From NCBI RefSeq assembly GCF_030403745.1, contig NZ_JAQMWP010000006.1:474857-538856 (forward strand): a stretch of DNA of 64,000 nucleotides, given 5' to 3'. The stretch is from Streptomyces sp. S.PB5. Its GTDB lineage: Bacteria > Actinomycetota > Actinomycetes > Streptomycetales > Streptomycetaceae. Under the pieces are notes generated by a model. The model was not told where the DNA came from, ran no database searches, and saw nothing but the letters and a program-made list of their open reading frames with translations. This document shows, in pieces, positions 41,480 to 48,991 of the stretch. A program made the position numbers and the translations under genes. The first letter of the stretch is position 1. Each line of letters begins with the position of its first letter.

Positions 41480-42526
41480 GTGGCGTCGAACCGGCCTGCC
41501 CCCGAGGCCCCGTACGTGCCGAGCCAGCGCACCACCACCGATGTCTTCGGCTACGGCAGCTACCACCATGACGAGGGCCCGCGGGAGGAATGGAATCCCA
41601 CCGAGGAGTCCATCCGGCCGGTCCGCGGCAAGCATCGCGTCGCCAAGCAGCGCAGCGGCGGATTCGCCCGCAGCTCCACCGTTCTGGGCGTCGGTGTCAT
41701 AGCCGCCGTCGGCGGGGCCGGCATGGCCAGCGCCAACACCGGCAAGCCGCCGGTCTCCATCTCGATGCCCGACCTGCCCTTCGTCTCGGACGAGGACGAG
41801 GCACCGCAGGGCTCGGCCACCGCGCTCAGCGATCTCGCCGCCGCGGGCTCCGCGGTCGCCCCGGCCAGCGCGGACACCACCCAGGCCGTCGCCGGCGCCG
41901 GTGAGTCGCTGCGCAGCCGGATCATGGCGCAGGCCGAGAGCCAGCAGACCCAGGTCGACAACAAGGCGCAGCTCGCCACCCAGACCGCCCTCGCCGACGA
42001 GGCCGCCAAGGCCGAGGCCGCCGCGCTGAAGAAGGCCGCGGACGAGGCCGCCGAGGCGAAGAAGGAGGCGGAGGAGAAGGCCGCGAAGGAGGCCGAGGCC
42101 AAGCGTCTCGCCGAGCTCGCCAAGCAGTTCGCGCTGCCGACCTCCTCCTACACCATCACCTCGACCTTCGGTCAGGCCGGCTCCCTGTGGTCCTCCGGGT
42201 ACCACACGGGCCTCGACTTCGCCGCTCCCACGGGCACGCTCATCAAGGCGATCCACAGCGGCACCATCACCCAGGCCGGCTGGGACGGTTCGTACGGCTA
42301 CAAGACCGTCCTCACCCTCGACGACGGCACCGAGCTCTGGTACGCCCACCAGTCGTCGATCAGCGTGAGCGTCGGGCAGAAGGTCAACACCGGGGATGTC
42401 ATCGGGCGCGTGGGCGCGACCGGCAATGTCACGGGTGCGCATCTGCACCTGGAGTGCCACCCGGGCGGTTCGTCCTCCGGGATCGACCCGTTGGCGTGGC
42501 TGCGGAGCAAGGGGCTCAACCCCTGA
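41480..42526 (+). CDS. M23 family metallopeptidase (cell-wall hydrolase)
   Basis: The 348-residue protein has a cytoplasmic or Tat-less N-terminal region, one hydrophobic segment (about 66-87, STVLGVGVIAAVGGAGMAS) that exports or anchors it, an Ala/Glu/Lys-rich coiled coil (about 140-218), and an M23 LytM domain with zinc ligands H242 and D246 (YHTGLDF), H290 and H323 (AHLHLE). It should cut peptidoglycan cross-links. The riboswitch in the leader ties its expression to c-di-AMP, hence to turgor and osmotic state. The GTG at 41480 follows GGAAAGGAG. A strong terminator lies downstream. Confidence 0.93.
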   Translation: MASNRPAPEAPYVPSQRTTTDVFGYGSYHHDEGPREEWNPTEESIRPVRGKHRVAKQRSGGFARSSTVLGVGVIAAVGGAGMASANTGKPPVSISMPDLPFVSDEDEAPQGSATALSDLAAAGSAVAPASADTTQAVAGAGESLRSRIMAQAESQQTQVDNKAQLATQTALADEAAKAEAAALKKAADEAAEAKKEAEEKAAKEAEAKRLAELAKQFALPTSSYTITSTFGQAGSLWSSGYHTGLDFAAPTGTLIKAIHSGTITQAGWDGSYGYKTVLTLDDGTELWYAHQSSISVSVGQKVNTGDVIGRVGATGNVTGAHLHLECHPGGSSSGIDPLAWLRSKGLNP

Positions 42527-42565
42527 GCTTCCGAGGTGTGAGGCCCTGAGAGCCTCCCCTGATCA

Positions 42566-42612
42566 CCGACGGCCCTGACGCAAACCCCCCGACGTCAGGG
42601 CTGTCGGTTTTT
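42566..42612 (+). terminator. Intrinsic terminator of the M23 gene
   Basis: Stem CCGAC-GGCCCTGAC with its complement (one mismatch), loop of about 14 nt, and five T at 42608-42612. Confidence 0.88.
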
Positions 42613-42665
42613 CGCGTCCGAGAGCGGGCGTACGACGGCCGGTCCGCACGTCCGGCTCCGATCCC

Positions 42666-44012
42666 TCAGGTCTGGTACGGGTTGTAGCCCGGATACCCGG
42701 GGTGCCCCGGATACGACGGCTGCCCCGGATACTGCGCCGCCGGATACCCGTGCAGGGGCCACTGCACCGGCGGGATCATCACCGGCACCGGCGGCGCCGT
42801 CACACGGGCCGCGTGGTCCAGTGCCGGGCGCGCGACCTCCCGCCGGGCCCACAGCTCGCCGAGCAGCTCCCTCTCCCGTACGACGAAGTCGGCGCCGGCC
42901 CGCCCGCGGCGCCCCCGGTGCCGTAGGAACGCGAGGGAGGTCGCGTACGCCTCGTACTGGGCCACCGCCCGTGCCGCGGGCCGTCCGGCGTGTTCGCGGG
43001 CGTACTGGCGGGCGATCCGGCGGGCCCGCATCGAGCCGAGGGCGAAGGGTTCGGCGGGGGTGAGCCAGCCGGCGACGGCGTAGGCGGGGAGCTCCTCGCG
43101 CACGGTCCGCAGCTCGCGCTGCCGGGTCCAGATGACCAGCCAGGTCAGCAGGCCGAACGCGGGGACCATGAAGGCGGCGTACACGGCGAAGAAGCCGTAC
43201 TCGCCGAAGCTCGAGGAGCCGTTCCAGATGGCGTGCATGCCCATCGCGAGCAGCAGGCCGGAGAGCGGCAGGAGTACGCGGCGCACATGGTGGCGGTCCG
43301 CCGAGAGCGCGGCGATGCCGAACCCGATGCCGGTGAGGACCGTGAACAGGGGGTGCGCGAACGGGGACATGATGACGCGCACGAAGAAGGTCGCCGCGGT
43401 CACCGAGGCGATGCCGCGGTCGCCGGTCAGCTGGTCGGTGCCGAAGGCGGTGCCGAGGTAGAGGATGTTCTCGGTGAAGGCGAAGCCGGTCGCGGTGACC
43501 CCGGCTATCACCACGCCGTCGACGATCCCGGTGAAGTCCCGTCTGCGGAACAGGAAGACGAGGAGCACGGCGGCGGCCTTCGCGGACTCTTCGACGACCG
43601 GGGCTATGACCGTCGCGCCCAATGTGTCCGCGCTGGACGGGTCCGCGGTCGCCGTCGCTATCCATCTGGTCGCGAAGCTGTTGGCGACGATCGCTATCAG
43701 CGCCGCCGCGCACGCGCCCCAGGAGAACGCGAACAGCATATTGCGCCAGGGTCCCGGCTCGACCCGGTCCAGCCAGCGGAAGGCGGCTATCAGCAGCGGC
43801 ACGGGCAGGATCGCGAGGCCGAGTCCGACCAGGAAGCCCTCGGTACCGGTCTGCTCCCGCACCAGGGCGAGGATGACAAGGCCGGAGAGCGCGAGCAGGG
43901 TGATGAGGGCGCCGTATCGCACCCAGTTCCGCTGCCACCAGTGCGCGTGCCGCAGCGCACCGCCGGCGGGGCCGGTGGGGTGGTGCGTCGGGTACGGGGG
44001 AAAGGTGGCCAC
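42666..44012 (-). CDS. PrsW-family intramembrane metalloprotease
   Basis: The 448-residue protein has about nine membrane helices. The family motifs are VVEESAKA (E141, E142), FTENILY (E181, N182), then FAHPLFT and MHAIWN with the His ligands. PrsW cleaves an anti-sigma factor in B. subtilis; actinobacterial homologues have unknown substrates. The C-terminal 150 residues are cytoplasmic, and the end is rich in Pro, Gly and Tyr (GYPAAQYPGQPSYPGHPGYP). It is convergent with the M23 gene; any functional link is speculative. Confidence 0.9.
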   Translation of the reverse strand: MATFPPYPTHHPTGPAGGALRHAHWWQRNWVRYGALITLLALSGLVILALVREQTGTEGFLVGLGLAILPVPLLIAAFRWLDRVEPGPWRNMLFAFSWGACAAALIAIVANSFATRWIATATADPSSADTLGATVIAPVVEESAKAAAVLLVFLFRRRDFTGIVDGVVIAGVTATGFAFTENILYLGTAFGTDQLTGDRGIASVTAATFFVRVIMSPFAHPLFTVLTGIGFGIAALSADRHHVRRVLLPLSGLLLAMGMHAIWNGSSSFGEYGFFAVYAAFMVPAFGLLTWLVIWTRQRELRTVREELPAYAVAGWLTPAEPFALGSMRARRIARQYAREHAGRPAARAVAQYEAYATSLAFLRHRGRRGRAGADFVVRERELLGELWARREVARPALDHAARVTAPPVPVMIPPVQWPLHGYPAAQYPGQPSYPGHPGYPGYNPYQT

Positions 44013-44132
44013 GGCATTGACCCTAACGAGTCAGGGGCGCCGCCCGCAGGTGGGCGAGGTGGTCTCAGGCGCCGGTGGGGGGTCGGTCGTTGTGCGGTTC
44101 TGTAGCTGTCGTCACCGCTTCCGCTGTTGTCC

Positions 44133-44996
44133 TCACCGCGGTACGCGGCGGAACAGCAGGTCGTTCACGACATGTCCCTTGTCCAGTCCCTGGCCCTCGA
44201 AACGGGTCAGCGGCCGGTAGTCCGGACGCGGCGCAAAACCGCCCTCGTCCTGGGTGTTCTCGAAGTCCGGGTGCGCCGTGAGCACTTCGAGCATCTGCTC
44301 GGCGTACGGCTCCCAGTCGGTCGCACAGTGCAGGATCGCCCCCGGCTTCAGCCGGCTCGCGGCGAGGCTGAGGAACTCCGGCTGGATCAGCCGCCGCTTG
44401 TGGTGCCGCTTCTTGGGCCAGGGGTCGGGGAAATAGACCCGCAGCCCGTCGAGCGAGTCCTCGGCGAGCATCTCGCGCAGCAGGATGATGGCGTCGCCGT
44501 TGGCGACCCGGACGTTGGAGAGCCCGTTCTGGTCGGCGAGGTTGAGCAGATTGCCCTGGCCGGGGGTGTGCACGTCGACGGCGAGGATGTTGGTCTCCTG
44601 GTCACCGGCGGCCATCTGGGCGGTGGCCTCGCCCATCCCGAACCCGATCTCCAGCACGACCGGGTTGTCGTTGCCGAACAGCTGGGCCGGGTCGATGACC
44701 TGCTGCCCGTCGATGTCCAGCCCCCACTTGGGCCACAGCCGCTGCAACGCGTCCGCCTGTCCCGCCGTGACCCGGCTGCGCCGCGGCTGGAAACTCCGGA
44801 TCCGCCGCTCGAAGTGCGACCCGGCGGGATCGGCCTTCGGACCGTCGGGGAAGCGGGGCTCCCCCTTGTGCCGGGAGTGCCGCACGGAGACACCGGGGGC
44901 GTGGTCGGGCTGCCCGTCGTGCCCGTCGTGGTCCTCGCCGGGGGCGGGGGTGTCGGCGGGCTGGGGCGCGTCGGGGGCGTGGTGGGAGTCAGACAC
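44133..44996 (-). CDS. trmB: tRNA (guanine-N7-)-methyltransferase TrmB
   Basis: The 287-residue enzyme forms m7G46 in tRNA variable loops. The SAM-binding motif VVLEIGFGMGEATAQM and the TrmB-specific YFPDPWPKKRHHKRRLI are present. An N-terminal acidic/His-rich extension of about 60 residues (DGHDGQPDH) is actinobacteria-like and may be disordered. The GTG at 44996 gives SDSHHAPDAP; the frame is open further upstream without support. Confidence 0.95.
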   Translation of the reverse strand: MSDSHHAPDAPQPADTPAPGEDHDGHDGQPDHAPGVSVRHSRHKGEPRFPDGPKADPAGSHFERRIRSFQPRRSRVTAGQADALQRLWPKWGLDIDGQQVIDPAQLFGNDNPVVLEIGFGMGEATAQMAAGDQETNILAVDVHTPGQGNLLNLADQNGLSNVRVANGDAIILLREMLAEDSLDGLRVYFPDPWPKKRHHKRRLIQPEFLSLAASRLKPGAILHCATDWEPYAEQMLEVLTAHPDFENTQDEGGFAPRPDYRPLTRFEGQGLDKGHVVNDLLFRRVPR

Positions 44997-45058
44997 AGTG
45001 CGGTCGATTTTACGGCCGCTGAAGCCACCGGCCGACTCCCGCGCCCCCGACGCTCGGA

Positions 45059-45346
45059 TCAGCAGGTGCGGCCGGTGTAGAAGGCACCGTCGATGCTGCC
45101 GCTGGAGCCGAGCCAGGACACGCCCGGTCCCACACACTTCTCGTAGTTCGGCCCGAAGACCTCGACCTCGATGACGACGCGCGAGCCGTCCGAGGTGCAG
45201 TGGTTGTAGTAGGCGTCCGAGGCGGTCTCGTAGAAGCCGCAGGGGTCGGCTGCGGCCGCACCGGCGCTCGCGGTGACCGCGCCGAAGGAGGCGAGGACGA
45301 GGGCGGAGGAACCGAGGGCGCCGGTCACGACACGACGAATACGCAA
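45059..45346 (-). CDS. Small secreted DUF6355-type protein
   Basis: The 95-residue product has a classic signal peptide (MRIRRVVTGALGSSALVLA, cleavage near ASAGAAAADP) and a mature domain of about 60 residues with four cysteines: CGFYE, NHC, KCVGPG and the terminal GRTC, likely two disulfides. I recall this as DUF6355, whose database name mentions natural product biosynthesis, but no mechanism is known. The gene is separate from any biosynthetic cluster here. Confidence 0.8.
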   Translation of the reverse strand: MRIRRVVTGALGSSALVLASFGAVTASAGAAAADPCGFYETASDAYYNHCTSDGSRVVIEVEVFGPNYEKCVGPGVSWLGSSGSIDGAFYTGRTC

Positions 45347-45578
45347 GGGAGCTCCAGAACGCTAGAGGGATGGGAGAGGTCTGTGCGTTCAGGCTGGCAG
45401 CTCGGAACGGCCGTTCCGGGCGCCTATGGCACCGTTCACCCGGCGGATCGATTCACTGCTGCGCCGATCAGTTGATCTTTGCCGGTTCTCCGTTTGACCC
45501 TTGCATCGGCCCTCGCGCGTCGTCCGGCGACGGGCCCGCTTCCCAACCCCACCGCCGCCTGCCCGCGCACCCTGTCGC

Positions 45579-46790
45579 TCACACGGCGCCCAGCGCCGCC
45601 AACGCCCGCCGGGCGACCTCCCGCCCGATCGGCAGCGAGGCGGTCGCCGCCGGAGACGGCGCGTTCAGCACATGCACGGTCCGCGGGCCCTCCTTGATCA
45701 GGAAGTCGTCCACGAGCGTCCCGTCCCGCAGCACGGCCTGCGCCCGCACCCCCGCGGCCGACGGCACCAGGTCGTCGTCCGACACCGCCGGCAGCAGCCT
45801 GCGCACCGCGTCCGCGAACGCCGCCTTGGACACCGACCGCCGCAGCTCACCGGCCCCGTACCGCCAGTGCCGCCGGGCTATCCGCCAGGACCCCGGCCAT
45901 GCCAGCGTCGCGCCCAGCTCCCGGGGCCGTACGACAGTCCAGCCGTACCCCTCCCGGGCCAGCGCCGGCACCGCGTTGGGTCCGATGTGCACGCCTCCGT
46001 CGATCCCGCGCGTGAGATGCACCCCGAGGAACGGAAACGCCGGATCGGGCACCGGATACACCAGCCCCTTCACCAGCTCGGGCCGCGCCAGGGAGTAGTA
46101 CTCGCCCCGGAACGGCACGATCCGCATCCCCGGCTCGTCCCCGGCCAGCCGCGCCACCTCGTCGCAGTGCAGCCCGGCACAGTTCACCAGCACCCGCGCC
46201 CGTACGACGTCCCCGGAGGCCGTCCGTACGGCGACCCCGAGCGCCGGCCGCCGGTCGATCCGCTCGACCCGCGCCCCGTACCGGATCTCCGCCCCGGACG
46301 CCTCCGCGAGCTGCCGCGCGACCCCCACGAAGTCGCACACCCCGGTCGTCCCGACCTGTATGGCGGCGAGCCCCCGCACCTCCGGCTCGTACTCCGGGAT
46401 CTGCGCGGCGCCCAGCTCCCGCACCGGGATTCCGTTCTCCCGCCCGCGCTGCACCAGTGCGTGCAGGCGCGGCAGCTCGGACCGCTCGGTGGCGACGATC
46501 AGCTTCCCGGTGACGGCGTGCGCGATTCCGTACTCCGCGCAGAACTTCACCATCTCGGCCGCGCCCTTGACGGCGTACCGCGCCTTCAGCGACCCCGGCC
46601 GGTAGTAGATCCCGCTGTGGATCACCCCGCTGTTCCGCCCGGTCTGATGGCGTGCGGGCCCGGCCTCCTTCTCCAGCACGGTCACCCGCGTCCCCGGCAC
46701 GGCACGCGTGATCGCATACGCCGTGGACAACCCGACGATCCCGCCCCCGATGACGAGCACGTCGCAGTCGTAAGCGATCTCCGGCCGCAC
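45579..46790 (-). CDS. lhgO: L-2-hydroxyglutarate oxidase LhgO
   Basis: The 403-residue FAD-dependent oxidoreductase (DAO family) begins RPEIAYDCDVLVIGGG with the dinucleotide-binding GGGIVG. Diagnostic LhgO segments follow: HQTGRNSGVIHSGIYYRPGS, LVNCAGLHCDEVA, VPFRGEYYSL and HLTRGIDGGVHIGPNAV. It oxidises L-2-hydroxyglutarate to 2-oxoglutarate and passes electrons to the quinone pool, a metabolite-repair role. The GTG at 46790 follows GGGAGG at 8 nt; GTG codons further upstream lack this. Confidence 0.93.
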   Translation of the reverse strand: MRPEIAYDCDVLVIGGGIVGLSTAYAITRAVPGTRVTVLEKEAGPARHQTGRNSGVIHSGIYYRPGSLKARYAVKGAAEMVKFCAEYGIAHAVTGKLIVATERSELPRLHALVQRGRENGIPVRELGAAQIPEYEPEVRGLAAIQVGTTGVCDFVGVARQLAEASGAEIRYGARVERIDRRPALGVAVRTASGDVVRARVLVNCAGLHCDEVARLAGDEPGMRIVPFRGEYYSLARPELVKGLVYPVPDPAFPFLGVHLTRGIDGGVHIGPNAVPALAREGYGWTVVRPRELGATLAWPGSWRIARRHWRYGAGELRRSVSKAAFADAVRRLLPAVSDDDLVPSAAGVRAQAVLRDGTLVDDFLIKEGPRTVHVLNAPSPAATASLPIGREVARRALAALGAV

Positions 46791-46882
46791 CTGCACCACC
46801 TCCCGCTCTAGATAGTGCACTGCGCCACTGACAGTGCCTTCAAACGCGAGGGAAACGAGGAGTCACCCGGAGCCGCTCACTC

Positions 46883-48307
46883 CTAGGCCGGAGCCATCAG
46901 CAGCGGCCGTGCGCGCTCCCGGAGCTCCACGACACGCGGCTCGTCCCCGTACGGCTCCAGCCGGTGCAGAAGATCCTTCACGTACTCGGTGGTGCGGGCC
47001 GACGAGATGCGCCCCGCGACCTCCACCGCCCGCACGCCCTGCTCGCACGCCGCATCGAGGTTGCCCGACTCCAGCTCCGCGACCGCCGAGACGACCAGCC
47101 GCAGCCCGTGCGACCGTACGAACTCCTCCGTCGGCTTCGACAGGGCCTGCTCGGTGAAGCGACGCACCTGGCGCGGCGCCTTCAGGTCGCGGTAGCACTC
47201 GGCCGCGTCCGCGGCGAACCGGTCGTAGGAGTAGAAGCCCAGCCACGACGGATCCTGGTCCCCGTCACGGGACCGCTCCAGCCACCCCTCCGCCGCCTTG
47301 AGCGCCGCTCCCGCCGCCTGCGCGTCGCCCGCGCGCGCGTGCGCCCGTGCCTCGACGAGCCGGAAGAAGCTCATGGTGCGGGCGGTCGCCAGACCACGGT
47401 TGCGCTCCAGGGCGGCCTGCGCGAGGTCGACCCCCTCGTCGCCGAACCCGCGATAGGTCGCCTGCAAGGACATCGACGCCAGCACATACCCGCCGAGGGG
47501 TACGTCCGCCGCCGCGCGGGCCAGTCGCAACGCCTGGATGTAGTACCGCTGCGCGGCCTCCTGCTGACCGGTGTCGAAGGCCATCCACCCGGCGAGACGC
47601 GTCAGTTCGGCGCTCGCACCGAACAACGCCCGGCCCACTTCGTCGGAGTACGAGCCGAGCAGCAGCGGTGCCGCCTCCACCCGTAAACACTCCGGCACCA
47701 TGGACGAACGCCAGTCGCCGCCTCCGTACTTGGAGTCCCAGCGCCGGGCGTCCTCGGCGGCCTCCCGCAGCTTCTGCACATCGCTGTGGCCGACTTTGAG
47801 CGGTGCGCCGGAGCCCTCCGCGGAGTTGACCTCGCGCGCCACCGAACTGTCGGCCGGGGTTATCAGCCACCGTGAGGCGGGCGTTGCGTATGCGCTTACT
47901 GCGAACGAACCGGCCAGCGACTGCCAGATGCCGCCGGAGCCGGCGCGCCGCCCGGCGAGGTCGAGCCGGTACAGCTCCGTCGCGCTGCGGACGGCCTGTC
48001 CGACGTCCCTGGGGAAGGCGAGGCCCACTTCGGGTGCGGGATCCGCGTCCGCCAGACCGATCTCGTGGAGCGGCACCGGGCGGCCGAGCTTCTGGCCGAT
48101 GGCGGCCGCGATGAGGTGCGGCGCAGCGCCTTGCGGCACCATGCCCTTCGACACCCAGCGCGCCACCGACGTCTTGTCGTAGCGAAGAGTCAACCCGCGT
48201 TGAGCGCCAAGATCGTTGACGCGACGCGCGAGTCCTGCGTTGCTGATTCCCGCGAGGGCGAGAACGGCGCCGAGTTTTTCGTTCGGCCCGCGTTGCTCCC
48301 TGGACAT
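46883..48307 (-). CDS. NsdA-like TPR regulator (sporulation/antibiotic-associated)
   Basis: The 474-residue protein starts MSREQRGPNEKLGAVLALAG and has an N-terminal HTH-like region (GLARRVNDLGAQRG, SVARWVSKG) followed by TPR-like helices across residues 190-450. It resembles NsdA, a negative regulator of sporulation and antibiotics in S. coelicolor, and its paralogue annotated as sporulation-associated (SCO4114, from memory). It lacks catalytic residues and probably acts by protein or DNA contacts. The ATG at 48307 follows AGGGG; a longer start at 48346 is possible. It is divergent from the asparagine-synthase-like gene. Confidence 0.85.
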   Translation of the reverse strand: MSREQRGPNEKLGAVLALAGISNAGLARRVNDLGAQRGLTLRYDKTSVARWVSKGMVPQGAAPHLIAAAIGQKLGRPVPLHEIGLADADPAPEVGLAFPRDVGQAVRSATELYRLDLAGRRAGSGGIWQSLAGSFAVSAYATPASRWLITPADSSVAREVNSAEGSGAPLKVGHSDVQKLREAAEDARRWDSKYGGGDWRSSMVPECLRVEAAPLLLGSYSDEVGRALFGASAELTRLAGWMAFDTGQQEAAQRYYIQALRLARAAADVPLGGYVLASMSLQATYRGFGDEGVDLAQAALERNRGLATARTMSFFRLVEARAHARAGDAQAAGAALKAAEGWLERSRDGDQDPSWLGFYSYDRFAADAAECYRDLKAPRQVRRFTEQALSKPTEEFVRSHGLRLVVSAVAELESGNLDAACEQGVRAVEVAGRISSARTTEYVKDLLHRLEPYGDEPRVVELRERARPLLMAPA

Positions 48308-48991
48308 TGCGCCACCCCTCGACACAGACGGCTGCCGCGTTGGCATAACCACGCGGCATTCGTAAACCCAGCGTAGTTCGCCGCATCCCAAGCGTTAAGA
48401 GGCATTGTTCCGGATGGCGGGATTGTGGTCCGTACGCACGTACGGGCTCCATACGCACCGTTAAGACGTGCTCCCGTTGTGTGGCCGTGCGCCTGTGCGT
48501 GCGCTCTTCTCCGGCCATCGGGGGAGCGGTTCCATGGATCGTGCGTGGGTCGGCCCGCTGTACTGGATCCAGTGGGCTGGGGGATTCCGCCACCTCCATC
48601 CCCGCGGGTGGCGGAACGGTCCGGGGGGCGAACTCCGTTCCCCGGACTGCGCGTTGCCGAGGCGGTGCGCAGAGCCTGTACGGAGCGTGCGCGAGCCTGT
48701 CCCCACTCCGCCAATTTGGCCGAAAACCGACCCCTTACTCCGTAGGCAATTACCGCTCCCACCATGGAAATTGACGGCGCGAAGGGCGTTCTGGGGGAGC
48801 GTATCGGGGGCGCATTCAGGTCGTAGACGCCCTGCCCTGTACGGGTGTTCGCTCCTTCACAGGCATGTGCGCGGGGGCGTATTCAAGGGAGCACAAGCGG
48901 CTCCGCCGCCCCTCCGGTGCGCGTCCTTCATGGCAGCATGGTGAACCGGTTCGTACGGTGCACTGGTTGTCCACAGCCTGTGGAGGCGTCG
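48308..48991. other. Long divergent intergenic region upstream of the nsdA-like and asparagine-synthase-like genes
   Basis: No convincing gene lies in these 684 bp. Structures present are a 12-bp perfect palindrome ACTGGATCCAGT at 48562-48573 and a set of overlapping GC hairpins at 48585-48647. Several small open frames overlap in all directions, but none has a ribosome-binding site with sensible composition. Confidence 0.5.
48585..48647. promoter_or_regulatory. Overlapping, mutually exclusive hairpins
   Basis: Arms TTCCGCCACC (48585-48594) and GGTGGCGGAA (48607-48616) form one stem. GTCCGGGG (48619-48626) and CCCCGGAC (48640-48647) form a second. GGAACGG (48613-48619) can instead pair with CCGTTCC (48635-48641), which disrupts both. 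The arrangement resembles an attenuator or a double terminator. Confidence 0.5.

Noticed and set aside
42990..44105. Plus-strand frame opposite the PrsW-family gene
   Set aside because: Its composition (Gly/Asp/Glu/Arg-rich, no hydrophobic core) is a shadow of the membrane protein on the minus strand.
48308..48991. RiPP precursor peptide upstream of the asparagine-synthase-like gene
   Set aside because: I looked for a short ORF with a leader/core layout and ribosome-binding site. None was convincing, and no B-type peptidase or recognition-element gene is nearby, so a lasso-peptide cluster is not supported.
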